A stretch of 64,000 bases of DNA from Numida meleagris (lineage: Eukaryota; Chordata; Aves; Galliformes; Numididae), in the NCBI RefSeq assembly GCF_002078875.1, contig NC_034414.1:26694637-26758636 (forward strand). The letters run 5' to 3'. The position numbers and the translations under genes were made by a program. Shown here piece after piece: positions 46,601-60,590 of the stretch. A model generated the notes under the pieces. That model was not told where the DNA came from. It was given only the letters and a program-made list of their open reading frames with translations, and ran no database searches. The first letter of the stretch is position 1. Every line of letters starts with the position of its first letter.

Positions 46601-49600
46601 TTTTTGTTGTAGTGGTTTATTTTATTAGTGCAGGAGTAATGTCTGCACCAAAGAAGTATCAGCAGTAGACATACTGCTGTTCAAGGTATGTTTTACCTTC
46701 TAGCTCTTAGGGCCTGCGCTTACTTAAGCAACGATCCTGGAGCAGGCATATGTAACACAACCTTTTTCTTCCTCCCACGATCTTACTTTAAGTTTGATCT
46801 TTATTAATTTTCAGGTGTTAAAGAGTACGTTCTTCAAGGTGAAAGGCGTGTCTGAAAGACACATCAAGGAGGGGAAAAAATAAAAGAAATTAAGTAATTA
46901 GATGTTACAAGTAGGCAGTGAGGACCATCTATTTAAATAGAAGTAACTTGCAAAGCTTATGTGGTTTTTTTCTCTATGGATGCTGGAGTCATAAGGTCTA
47001 CCTAGATGCTTTTGAAATCAGTTCCGGATACAGAAACAAGGGAAGGATCTCACAGTTAGGGTAAGTCACAAGTCTGTAGCTTCATTTTGCAATTAGTTCT
47101 GTCATGCCGACTGAAGCTTTATAGGCTTGTAAATTTAGCAGTGTTCATAGTTAATCTAACAATTTGAATTTGTTTTGAAGTACCTGGACTTTAACACCCA
47201 GAAATCCCCTGTACTGCAGCTTTGCCGAGGGTGAAGATGAACCAGACATCGTGATTCTTGGATGCTGGGTGAGCTGGTAAATAACAGTGACTGAAAATGG
47301 GTAGTGCTTTTCAACTCACAGACCTTAAATTGTGAAGCCTTGACTGTAGCAGCCCTTCCTCTAAAGGCAATTTCCGTGCAGTTGCTAGGAGAACCTTGGG
47401 TCGACCGGTAGTGGCAGAGATGGAAAAATGGCCATTTCCAGTTTCTCTGCTGGGGCTGTGGCAGTGTTAACCGCAAGTGCCAATCTAAAATGCTTAAAAG
47501 GTATGTGGTGATTATTTTTCAATTCTGACTAAGAGAATGAATGCAAGCTGGTGCTCTCAAGAGAATGTATTTATTGGCAGCCTTGAGGGCTAGCCTACTA
47601 GTAAACAACATCAAGGGCTTTCTTCTTTGTTGAGTAAGATCATTTTAGAGATCAGAATTTGTCTTAATAGTACTAGCAAACAAACATGAAGTCTGTTTCT
47701 CTAGATGTACTTTGTAACCAACATCTGTATTATTCCTCATACAGCTTTTAGCGACAGAATAGAACTTGAAATGAAATAAAAAATACTAGCAGTAGTGGGA
47801 AGAGTAGATGTGTCTGGAAATTGGGTGGTATACAAATATGAAACAGAACAGTGTTTCATGTCTTTGCACCTAGCGCTTTTGGAATAAGCAGTTCTTCACA
47901 AGATAGGTTTACTAGTAAAATTTGAGTCTAGAAGTCCTGTAGACTTGCAAAGGAGGGTCTCCTTGCTTTTGGAGTAACTGGTTGTGGAGGCAGATTGTTC
48001 TTCACAAATGCGCAGTTTGTAAAATAGCTGAGATGTATTTCACCAATGAAGTGAAAAACTGACTGTATTTATTCATTTTCTATTGTGCTTCTAAACTTGA
48101 AGGTAATTTGGGTACCAAGAACAGAAAAGGCTAAGTTTCTCACAGGTTTCCTTTTCTTTATTAAACTAGATGTTCTTTACAATGTATATTCAAATGAAGA
48201 ACTGAGACAAGGTCTAGTAATTACTAATAACACAAAAGTACTAAGGTCCAGTTGTGTACAGATGTTCACTTAAAGCTGTATTAAAGCAGTCTCTACTGCT
48301 TTTCTGCCTTAATTATCTTAAGGAAGACAGACATCAGTTGCTGTGAAACTCTGCATAGTGGTTCATGTCTTTCAAAGATTTTTTCTATTGACAAATAATA
48401 ACGGGAGAATGTTGCCAAAGTACAAAGGAAGTTGTGAAATGTGGTTTATGGTTATTGATGTAATGCGTTAGACTTCGTTAGTAAAGTCTACCTAGTAGAA
48501 AATCTACTGGTATTAGGAAAAACCATTGGTGCTAGTACAGTCACAAAATGGACAAATGAAGGCAGCCTTTTGTCATTTAACATTTGTCCCCCAAGAGTTT
48601 ATATAGGTCTGCAGAAACAATTCCTAGCATTAGCAGTATTGCAGTTAACCTCTTGCCAGTGCTTAGTGTTAGCGCACCTTATAGTGAAACACAAGGTTCC
48701 AGGTGGAAAAGAGTTTGTCTGCACTGACAAGCTGTGAAAATCCAGATTTTGTTCGCTCTACCAGCAGTACTAACATATTTTTGGTGCAGTGGAGTGGAAG
48801 TCTGAGCTTGCAGACTGTAGGTTGTCCTCTATGCTATCTGGGGGGGAAAAAAAAAAAAAACTTCAGCTGAGTTATTGTTAAGCTATTGGTAGCTGCTGTA
48901 CTTTGAAGCCTGTTGGCTGTATCAAAGATAGCCAGCTCTTAGCGTAGGGTCCAAATTTGCCTTTAAGACAGATTTCTCTCTATTAATTGTTTTGTGTGGT
49001 GTTTTTCTTTTTTTTCTGGCCCTTTGTAATGCCTAAATATGGTCAGTACTTTTCTTTGGGGATTTTCTCTGGGTTGCTGAGCAATAGATGCATAGATGCA
49101 AAGTCAACTCACATCCTGCAAGGCCTATTAGCTGGTGCATGTTACTGTGCCTCCAAACCAGTGATGCTTGCAGGTCCCAGCTGAGCTGAGGAGGCAGCGC
49201 AGCTGCTCTCAAGCTCCATGCAGAATTAGTTTCCACCCAGAGCTGGTTCTGCACAGAGCAGATGTGAGTACTGCTCTGCTGTGCAGCTCCGGGCCTGTCA
49301 CAGAGATGCTGCGTTTTTCAGAGCTGCTCGCACTGTGTCTTTTCACTGGGCTTTTCGCAGGAGGTGGGGGAAGCAAGAGGTATTGCACAAGCACTGGGCC
49401 CTGGCTAGCTCTGCGTCACTGCTCAGCACTGGGCTATGCTGGGCCCAAGGCAGGAGGAAGGTTACGAGGAGGTTCTGGTTCCGAGGCTCCCTGATGTTAA
49501 GGGCAGGAGCTCTGAGCTGATTCTCCTTGGGTGGGTCCCAGGCTTTGTTGCAAGGGATAATGCTGCTGTAGCTCAGCCTGCCTTTGTCCTAGGTAATGGG

Positions 49601-52600
49601 AGTCTGTCTCTTTGTATTGATTCAGACTGCAAACAGTGGGCTGTGTAAAATTGGGTCCCGAGTTGACTGAGTTATCCACTCTTAGGTACTGCAGCTGCTG
49701 TAACTCTTTTTCTCTTCTCTGTTTGGAGAAAGCAAAACAAACTTTGCATTGTGATGTCTCCTGTTCATCCCGAGGGACAGGGTTAGAAAGGAATAATATC
49801 TTCTTAACAGTGGAGCACAGCATTCATTCCCATAGTTCTGTAAAACTCTCTGGTGTGAAATACATACTTTAGCACATCTCCAGTTAAATTAATCTGCTTC
49901 TAGTATACTCCAAAGCTTTTTTATTGAGGAAAGAAAAAAAAGGCAATGAAGACAAATCCTCAGACTTTCAGTGAAGTGTCTCCTAGTCCAGAATTTGAGT
50001 CACAGGTAAAACTGTTTAAAGAAAAGATTTACAGGACCTGGAGTACTGATCTGTTAAAATTCAGTGCAGCTGGTGCCTCCCTTGTAGTCTCAGATGTTTG
50101 TGATTGAGGCTGGGGTGCATGTGCCCTTTGCCTGCATGAAGCACACCTCACCTGCTGGCCTTCATGAAATTTCTTATCAAGATGGTAAAGTGTGGAGTTG
50201 CCTCATTGCCTGGAATAAGGACTCTGACGCTTGTAGGGTAAGTGTGCTTATCTGGAAGGTCCGAGTGTTTGGGTAGATGTCCTTAAAGAGCCTGGCCAGG
50301 GATAGGACCGAGACTTTGTCTCGAGGATAAATGCTTGATAATTGCTTAGAGAGAAGAAAAGTTAGACAAGGTGCCTTAGCTTATAGAAGGGCTTACTATG
50401 CTGAATGGTGACCTGATTTGGCCAGAGGCTTCAGGCACTGAGTGTGTTATTTCAGCCTGGGTCTGCCCCCCAGCCCCACTAGGAAGGAGAAGGATGGCAG
50501 CTCTGAGATGCAGCCAGTCTAATCCCTGGGGTGCAGACATCTTCTCCTGCTTCTGCATTTACCTGTGCAGTGTTTAGATCATGTCTGCATTGAGCATCTG
50601 TTTTCCTTGTTTTCTTTACTTATGGCAGCATTTCAAACTAAACCAGGTAAGTCTAATTGTGTACCCTTTACTAGGATGTTGTAGTTACAAGTTAGATACT
50701 GTGACAAAAGCTTACAGAAAGCAGACCTAAATTAACAAGGCTGTGTTTTGTTTGAACTATAGCTTATGCTGTTAATTGAATTTTCCATACTTTTTTTTTA
50801 AACTTCAGAAGTTGGATTTTCCTCATATGCCCTGGCAAATTATTCCAGTGGCTAGGAGGATGCAAATCTTAGTCTAGTATCAAATAACAGCTACTTGATC
50901 TAGCAGGAAAAAAAGCAAAAGATGAAAAGAAGTTTGAAGTCTTTGTAATTTAGGTTATGAGCAAGTTGTTGTTTAATTTTCTGTTATGTATTTCAGAAGT
51001 CGATTGTACTGAGTATAAGAACTCAATATGTATGTTTATGTCTGGGGGGGAGGGTGGGCAGGATGGGCTTGTGACACTACAAAGCTTGTTTTAAAATGCG
51101 GGTGCTGGAACTGTGGGCAAGGCTTTGGTGATAAGCGTGAGGGTGAGTGTGCTGCTGGTGGCTCTGCCCCTGTTCACACATCCCCTCTTCTGTCTTTTGT
51201 AGCTCACAGAGTGCTCTGCTCTCTTCTTGGCATAACTAGCAGCCAGGGTAGTCCCAGTGATGGATATAGACTTTCATACTCCTTCTTGTCTGTATGTGAT
51301 CTTACTTTTGGTTTGCCATATTGCATATTGAAATCAAATCACTGTTAGGAGGTATCTGTTGCCGTGACTAGGCCTTTATTACCTCTGAGCTTGTCAGTTG
51401 CTAATATTTGCAGATTTTGCCATTAATTGCTTGGGCCCAGGCATAAGTATGGTAGAAGCAGTGTTAAGCTGGAAGCTAATCTGGGCTGCACACAAATAGA
51501 AGCGCCGTTTTTCCCTTTCCCTAGTGGGCTCCTGTTTACCTTCTAATCCAATTAGTTGGGCGTGCAAGTAAACATGTAACCCACTAGAATTAGAGATGAT
51601 GCAGCTAAATTTTATGAGTAGTAGGTACCTTTCTGTAACTGTGACACTTGTGATGATGGTGATGCTTGTGGCAGAAATAGTGAGACTGCACTTCATTTTT
51701 TTTTTTATTCGTTAAATATTTGTGTTACAGCAATGAGGGCACTTCTGAATGCAGAGAAAAGAAGGATTTGATTACTATATGATCTGATTCATTTCCAAAT
51801 GAGTAATATAAGAAACCATAATAAATGAGCTCCAGAGTACTTCCTTTAATTCTCTGAATAGCTGCTCTGCTGTCGAAGAGCTTCCAAAATGTGAAGCAAA
51901 CATGAAAATCTGTGGAGTATTTCTTCAAAATATTGTATTTTCTGAATGTAGTAGAATGTACAGGAGAAGAAGCAGGATGTACAATCATTTCTGTACTGTG
52001 GATCTGACTGAATTATGCAAGTCAAGACTTGTTCTTTGGTCTCTACCAAACATGAGCTGATGTATATTTATTTGAAATAATGCATAGGATATGTTTCAAG
52101 TTAGTCTATTTTAAGTTGTTTAGATTAACTTCCCTTAAAGTAGTTCTTAGGAAGATGGAATTTAGTACTGCCTTGGAATGTTTAAACACGCTCATTTTTT
52201 CCAAAGAAGCTGAAAAACCTATTGCACTTAACTGCTATTTAGTGCAAAGTGCTGTCCAAACTTTTGGAAAGGAAGCCAGGAACAGCAAACCAGAATCTTT
52301 TAAAGAATATTCCACTCCATACATCTGAAAGCAGTTTATGAAAAATGTTGTTAGAAACCTCAGGTGGCACCCTTCAATTTAAAGGGATAGTAAAATGACT
52401 CATGCTTAAAAAAAAAAAAGAAGTAATCTATAGTCCTTTTTGTCTCATAATAGGAAAAGGGATTGACTCTGGATATAAAGTGCTGACCTTTACTGCGTTT
52501 GCATTAGCCAGAATTATTAACATTGTATTGTAGAGGCTGTGGCACATTTTTGGCAAGCTGGTACATTCCTCTCTTTCTCTGTAGCTTCCTCCCACTCGGG

Positions 52601-55600
52601 AGCTTTTGTCTCTCTCCGTCTGCTTTTTGGAGACAGAAATGCTGTACGCATGCCGACCTCTGAAACTGTAACTTGAGTTTGAGTTTGATGTAAAGCATAA
52701 ATTCAGGCTGCAGAAATAGGCAGAATTAGAGAGCTCCGTTTTTGTATTGAAATAAGAGCAACTATAGTTGAGCTTTGGAATCAGCTTCTAGGAAGTGAAC
52801 TGCCCAGACCTTTGTAACCATTACCCAGCAGAGCTGAGAAACGCTTGCCGTGCCAGCTGAGTGTGCTGCTCGGGGTGTGTGTACTGCTTTTCTCCATCCT
52901 GAGAGGGATGTTAGGATGTTCAGTTAAATATAGAAAATAAACATTAAAATGAAAGTATAGAGATGCATATATAAACCACTTATACAGGTGAGTGATAGTG
53001 AGGCAAACTACTCTGAGGCACTGTTTGTAGCAAATGGGAACTTGGTCCATGTTATTAATAAAAGGTCTTAGTCTGTTGCATGAGGTTTTGTGGAAGAACC
53101 GTGCAATCATTAGTTTGTTAATGTACGTTGTCCTTGTTAAACTTATAGCTGTGGGTGCACCATACCTGAAAATAAAGATGGTTATGTGCCATGAGCTGGT
53201 ACTTCGGTGGATTCTTGTTAGTGTTGTTGTGTTCAGAACCCCGGTAATGAGGTACAAGGGTGCTCTGCATTCTGCAGACACAAGAGGCCTTGTGTGAACA
53301 GCTTTGGAATTTTGTGTGTGGTTGCTTCTAAACCAGATAGTAGCTCTTCTCCTCTCCCTCTGTTTGTATATAAACATACAGAGTAATTAAAAAGCTTGAT
53401 TCATCTTTGGGCTACTTTTTATTTTTGAAAGGTATGTGAAAAATGAAGTTCTCCTTTAAATAGATATTAAAGTGGTTTAGGACTAGTATTTAAGCAAGTG
53501 TTTTCATAAAGCGAGAATGAATTTCTTTTAAACACATTTCCCTGTGGAGTTTAACACAAGGCTGAGAAGTTGAATCTCTGGAGTGAGAACTGAGAAATGG
53601 AAGGGGAAAACAAAAACCCCACAACCAAAATAAATCAGATGAATTTTCATTGCCAAAGTAGCCTAAAAATTAAGCATAAACAGTAATATTAATTTTCTAA
53701 TTCTCTGGAAATTTTATGTAATGCTAACAATAGAAAGTGGGTTTAATGCTTGTTAGAAGAAAATAGAAAATGTCACCTCTGAAACAAGGAGAGGTGTTCC
53801 TGTTCCTTTATGCATGTTGCTGTTTCTCAGGTTTAGTGTCTGTGGTTTTCAGGGACACAAAACCATTTTGTAACACGTCCTGCAGTTCTTGGATCAGCAC
53901 CGTTGAATCACAAACGGTTAATTTCAAAATGAGTGAACTCCTTAGATACTCCTTGGAGAAAGAGGGGGAAAGATCGCACGCATTCCCATGGAGCAAGGTT
54001 TCTGGCTGTCTTTTCTTAGTCACTGGAAATTCTTGTCCATGAATGTCTTTATAGTTGTAGCTATTATCCCTAGTTACCAAACTTCTGAAACACAAAACAA
54101 CTAGTAAGTTGATAACGAAAGGCATCTGGCAGCCTTCAGACATAGCTTTTTAAGTGATGGCAGATATTAAAAAAAAAAATAAAAAAAAAAAAAAGAGGAG
54201 CCCAAGTTGGTAAATGTTTTCTGAGATTGACCTGGATGTTCAGAGATGCTTACGTGGGGTTCAGCTCCAGTGGAGAAGTGTTGTGTTGTGGTGGCTCTTG
54301 CTACTTGTAGAAACTATTGGTGTAGCCAAAGGGTTTCAAATACTCAGCTATCACATAAACCTTTTAGCTGCATTAAGTTCACACGTTTAATGATACACTA
54401 GCATTATGGCTTTTCCATTTAATCCATTGTCATAGTCTATGTTGCTTAACCACTGTTTGCGTTATCTGCCTTTTGCATGCTCAGAGAAGCTATAGTGAAC
54501 TTGAAGTCATTGAGTTTTCCTCTGGAATAGACTGAATGTTTTGTTCACTTCAGTAAAGCTGGGTAAGGGAAGCTCACATTGAGCATGTCTTGCTTTCTTT
54601 TGTCCATATGGGCAAACCAGTTTTTCTTGTTCAGTGGTAACCAGCATAATGTGAAATGCACGTATTTGCGTTGTAGTTCCTTCTTTTTGTTTGCAATCTG
54701 TGTTTTGGGGGAATAGTTTCAATGTTATCCTTTCCAAGCCTTACATCAGTCTTGACATTTCAAACTGTGAAACTAATGAAACCAGTGTATGCTTGAGAAA
54801 AGCTAGCAAAAAAAATTCCAGTATTCAGCAGATGAAGACCTGTTGTGCGTACGGGTTGTAGTACACTTGTGTTCAATGTAACATAGACAGATGCCCTTAC
54901 GGGGACTTAAACTGTAACATTTAGTAGCAATGTTCTGGTTGTAGCAATTATTTCTGAAAGCACAATGTCTGTGAGCCCTCTGAGAAATTGGGCTGGCGCA
55001 GCTCCCTGTCAGTGCTCGGGAGAGCCGGGTTGAGCTTGTTGCTGACTTTCATATTGAAGACTGACCTATGGTATTTCCAGCCCTGGAGAGAAATTCCTTA
55101 TTAAGAGTGTATTTCTTTACCTTATACAGACTGATCATTGCAAGACAGAATAAGAAACTATTGGTAGAGCTGTCAGCTATTGAGCTCAGTTCTGTTTTTT
55201 TGGGAGTACTGTAATTAAAAACAAATAGCAGGAAAAGGATTCCCCAAACTGAAGGTCCTTTGATTTTTCTTCAGACCCCCGTAGCAAAAAGAAATTGTAC
55301 AAAACATTTTTTTTTGTTGATGATTGTCAGCAGTGGCCATTAAGTAGGGTGAGATCTGATAACAGATGTGGAGATTTTGTCTGGGAAAGAGATGTAATTC
55401 TGTGAAATGGTCCACAGCACAGAAATGATCACTTATGCTAGTTAATCTGGCCTTCGCAGTTTTGCAAGCTAAATGCCATTTCTTTAGATGTCCAGGCAGG
55501 ACTGGGTGGAGCTGTCTCATGAGCGCTGTCTGTCTCATGGATCACTGGTAAAAGCGTTCTGCTTCACTGTGGTGAAGCCTTTTCTGAATGATGTTTTGCT

Positions 55601-58600
55601 AAGGAGCTACTGCAACTCCAGTAGAGCTGTGTATGTACTAAATTGCTGCGTGCTACTAGCTGCTGGAGGAAAGAGGTTTTTCTAAAAATATTTTTAATGA
55701 AGTGATTCTTTTTAGTGAGTAGCACTTTCTCCTTTGGGTGCGTGTGGAACGGACTTTTAGTGGTACAAATGAATCTGCTTTCTGTGCTCAAATGCCTGCT
55801 TTAGCCATAGGAAATGTTGAGTGTTGGGATCCATAGTCATGTTTCAAGTCAGATTTTCAAACACTTGATCAAAATGGTGTTGATACGAACACAATTTTGA
55901 GTGTACTGGTCATTAGGTAGGCTTGAGATGTCCCGGGTTTCCTGTTAGTAGCTGGATCTTCACTTCTTTTATCGAGTAATGATTATGCTTTTTGAATGCA
56001 TGGCAATGAATGGGATCAGTGCAAACTTCTTCATTCACTTTAAGTGATATTAATTTATGTAGAACCTCATTTTTCTTTCTTCATTTGTTTTTGGTATCTT
56101 GAATATGATGAGCTGAAAAAAAAAAGTGCAGATAATGCATTTTCACTGGTGAAAATATTTGCTCAAACTTAATGTATTCAGTAGCACAATTAAGCAGGCA
56201 CAAAAATGCACTAAATTGTTTCTGAGGGTACCACTCCCAACATTTCTTCATCTGGCATGCTACTTCTGTTCATCTGATTGTGGAAATTAGTTGAAGATGG
56301 AGCAGCTGCGTGCTGGCTGTTTCAGTTTTAGTGTGGTTTAGGGTCAAACACAAATAGCAGTACTTTGGTTGGAAATAGGGAGGACTGTACTGAACTAATT
56401 ATAATTGTAAATACATCAGAGTTTTACCTAGAGCATTGAGTCAAGATGGTTGCTTGTTTTGGAACAGAGTTAATTAAAATTTTGTTCAAAGGCTTTTTTG
56501 GTTAACTTGTTAAATCTGTTTGGGAGATGCTGATTTGTAGGAAGCCAGTTAAAGATGCACTGTTCTTCCTCTTTTCTTTGCCTTTTTTGTTGCTGTTTCT
56601 ATAGGCCTTTAAATTCCTTGTGCCTTTAACAAAGACCGCCAGACTCACAGTTAAAGGATTGTCCCAGGGAGCAGTAGCAGGGTGGCACAACACATACCTA
56701 CTTATAAGAAGAAGATGAGTTGTAGCAGAGGAACATGCATGTTGTGTTGATTAGTGAAAGTCAAGTGCACATGTGTGGAGGGGTTACTTGCGAGCTTGAG
56801 AAAGGAAAGCTTCTAGTGTGGAGTCCTGCAGCCGCTGATTGGTACCCTGAGAATTAGCTTCTGATACATGGCACTTCCTGTCAGCCTTTGTCAGAGGCTT
56901 GCTGAAAATCCACATACTTCTATCAGCTTTAAACAACTCAGCTAAACATAGTTGACAAATTCTGATGGATAGCTGAAGTATATCTGGAATTTTTTTGTCC
57001 TACTTAGGAGGGTCAAAATTTATTTCAAGAAACTAAAATTTGGCAATAGGTTATTTTCTATAATTGTAAAGATGTTCTCATTTTCAACTGTCTTGACAGA
57101 TATCAACCAATTAATATCAGCTATCCTGTGCGTCGCTGAAGCTCTCAGTGCTGTTGTTTGTTCACAACTCCTTGTTTGAATGACCTTATCCTAAATTACT
57201 GGTCACAAGTTGTTCTTAGAACTGCTCCTATCACCCTTTAAATGCGAGTGCAGTATTTACTACCCTCTGGCATAGAAGCTGGCTTCTGTACGTGCATACT
57301 AGTAGTTCGGTCATTTGTTCTTTACAGTCAGAGTTTTTTAAAGCATACTGTCCAGACCTAGTGAGTTGTTTATATTATTTGTTCTGACATTACACCTCCT
57401 GACGCGTGTGATGATGCTGCGCCCTAGAAACATGGGGCAGGCTGTAAGGTGTGAGCTCATAACTAAGATGAAAGAGCTGTGTGTTCTGAAATACCAACAT
57501 CTGTAACCATGGGGATGCATCATTTCAGTTTCCTGAAAGTAAGAATTCACTTTCATTACAGTTATAAACAGGGAAGTTGTGTTGCTGTTGAGGAGACAGC
57601 TGTCTCCCTGTCTGCTCACGTTCATTCCAATGTGTATCGCAGCTGTCAATCAGGCTCTCTATTTTTGACTGCAGGAGCAAACTTAGCCATCATTAGCATG
57701 AGTCTTGTGTTGTAAGGTTAAGCAGGGGAGAGAGACAATTTGCAGCTAATTCTAAGCAGTTGGTTAAGGCTTCCTTGCTTTGTATTGCATTTAAAAGGTT
57801 AAATGCACCAATTAAGGAGGTTTTCAGGAAGAAATATCATTTCCCCTACCGTGTTCTTTTTGAATCTGAACTTAGCTGCACCTCCTACTCGGGCACATGG
57901 GAGGAGTGGTAGTAATGTGGAAAAGGTGTGGTTGGCAACGACTTTGGACCTTCGTATTCAGGTAACTGTTGTGTTGCTGCAGGTTATTGAAGGGAAGGAA
58001 GTATAACTCATGTTGAGTAATATCATGCTGCCACCCCTTGCCAAGAGATCAGCGGGCAAATGATTAAGGGACACTTTCTGGGGTTGGGGGATGTTAGAGC
58101 AAGACTTGCTTTTGTGCTTCCATCACACTGCGCTAATTACAAGTCTGTCTTAAGCTTCTTGCAGATCATCAATTGCATGTTTGTGCACTTTTATTGGGGT
58201 AACTTAATACTGCATTATGTCCCCAGAAGAAAGATGAGTACTTCTGCAGCTCTTTTCCTGTCCTCTTATGGTGGATATGTATAGTGTAGTTGCAAGAGCA
58301 GAATGCATTGGTGCTTTGGCATACAAGGTCTGCTCCAGAAATATTTCCTATTTTATTATGTTGGCCCAGTACATCCGAGGCAGATGTAGGAGGTAAGGCA
58401 GTAGAGGTTGAACCCTTCCTCCAATATTCCGTTACATTTTGTTGCTGTGTGACAGATGGTACCCCTGCTGGTGCAGTTACCAAATAGGGGTTATTGTGCT
58501 CTTTGTATCTGTTGTAGTTTCCATGGAAACTACATAGGAGGGATTACTTTTGGAGTGACCTACATAAGCAAGGCAACCCTAAGCAACAGTTAACTTAAAA

Positions 58601-59469
58601 TAGAAATTAGTACACAAGATAGTAAGACTATATTATGTTAGTGCCTGGAGGCATCCATTTAAATGAAATGTGAGGTGAAATAATCCTCTTCAAACCAAGC
58701 AGTAAGTCAGTTGCAGATCAGAAGAGGTCACTGAAGTAGATGGAAAGTATTTGTATATCCAGAGGACCATATGAGTATTTAAGGCTGGATTTACTTAATG
58801 TGAAAGTATTCTAAAATGTGTATGGTAGTCTAACTTCATGTTTATTTTCCTAAATATTCTAAGATCACACAAGGAAGAGCCTTAGGTAGTGATTTTGAAA
58901 TGCATTTGAGCTAGTAGTGCTCCTGGTAAAAGCAGTTTTCTGTTCATTGCCTTTGTACTAAGCCACTGGAGAGTTACTTTGTAGCTGGGCAGTGTTCCTT
59001 TTCATTTCCACTGTGCAACCACACAAATGGTATAGCTGCTAGTACCTAAAAAGTGGTGCAGGTAGAAACTAACAGCTGGAATGAAGAATGAGTACTGTTT
59101 TCTCAGAGGCCAGCTTGATTTAAAGGTGTTAGACTGCAGTCACTTTTGGATAACGGAGTTGGGTGAACGTTTTATGTCCTGAATTTGTTCCACTGAGTGT
59201 TTGATAACCAAGGAAGAAGAGCAGAGTGTTAACAGTCATGTTTTTATCTCCTAGATCAGATTCTGAAGTATTTTATTATTTGTAACTTTATGCTAGCAAT
59301 TCATTTGTTTCAGTATTTTAAAGGCTCATGTAGAATGCAGACTCCTTGCTTGCTACTATTCTGTCTCAGGTAGTATCAGAATTGTCATTTTTACTGGACT
59401 ACTGGAGCAGAACTTAAAATTATACTGGATCAGTGCTATAAAACCCTATTGTTCTGCAAACTGCTAATG
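34625..59469 (+). other. NUMB: Long intron, presumed NUMB
   Basis: About 25 kb without a recognisable coding exon. In particular, I see no exon that could encode the start of NUMB or its PTB domain. It contains A- and T-runs (for example 39547-39564, 48845-48860, 54169-54194) and a small CpG cluster near 36.42-36.54 kb. I recognised no CR1 or LTR body in this interval; very old copies may escape the eye. Confidence 0.5.
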
Positions 59470-60590
59470 ATGACGTGGGGAAGTATCAAGATGCTGTCTA
59501 GGTATGCAGAGATGAGGCTAAGAAAGTCAGAGCCCACTAAGATGAATTTGGAAAGGGGCACAAAGGGCACTGAGAAGGGCTGCTGCAGTATATCAGCAGT
59601 CAAAGGAAGACTAGGGGAAATGTAGGACATGTACTTAATGCCTTTTTGCCTTGGTCTTTACTGGTAAGACTTACCTTCAGGAATCTTAGGCCTCTGGTAC
59701 TAGTGGGAAAGTCTGGAGCAGTGAAGACAGCCTTGGTAGAGAAGGACCGGGTAAGGGAGCGTTTGAACAAATTATGCAAGTCCATGGAACCTGGACCTAG
59801 AGTGCTGAAGTAACTGTCTGATGTCATTGCAAACCTATTAAACCTATTCTTGACTACCTTTGAATTATCGTGGCAATTGGTTAATATTTCTGAGGTCTGG
59901 GAAAAAAAGCAAATGTTAGTCTTGTTTTCAAGAAGTACGAGAGAGTTTGGGGACTTACTGATTGATTAGCCTCCCTTTGCTTGAGCAGGAGTGGTGGTAC
60001 CAGACAATCTCCAGAGGTTCCTTCTAATGTAAACCATTCTGTGATCTGTGGGAAAGTGATGGAAAGAGGTCCTCTGGAAAATGTGTCCAAATGTATTAAG
60101 TACTAGAACGTGATTAAGAGTAGTCAGCATAGGTTTATGAAGGGGGAATCGTGCTTGGCCCGCCTTGCAGTGGTGAGGTTGTGTGTGTGGAGAGAACAGG
60201 TAACACTTTGATTTTGACATTGACTTATGATATTTTCTGCCCTTGTCTACAAACTGATCAAGTACAGGTTAGGTAAGTGGTGAGGTGGATTGCAAGCAGA
60301 CTGAACTGCTGTGCTCAGGGAGTTGCGACTGTTGGCGTCAAGTCCAGCCAGAGGCCCTGGACTACTGGTGTTACCCTAGGGGTTTCTAGTAGAGCATGGG
60401 CTGTTTAACATCCTTAGTAATAGTCTAAACAATGGGACAGAACGCACCCTCAGCAAATTTGCAGATAATACAAAATTGAGAGGAATGGATGACAAACAGA
60501 TGGTTGCCTGCCATTTGGAAGGACCTTGACAAACTGAAGGAATGGGTTGATGGGAACCTTATGTTCATCAAGCCTCGGCAAGCAAATCTA
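59470..60590 (+). mobile_element. CR1 LINE fragment, old, plus strand
   Basis: Degenerate CR1 reverse-transcriptase DNA in order. CTTAATGCCTTTTTGCCT with a following TCTTTACTGG is near 59635-59662, the region before RT. A GGTTTATGAAGGGGGAATCG-type stretch near 60131 corresponds to the HGFxKGxS motif. GCAAATTTGCAGATAATACA near 60454 corresponds to the catalytic FADD motif, here decayed. Many indels; both ends are missing. Confidence 0.7.

Noticed and set aside
49168..49494. 108-codon plus-strand frame in a locally GC-rich part of the intron
   Set aside because: No domain similarity; overlapping frames on both strands are equally open, and no good splice context was seen.
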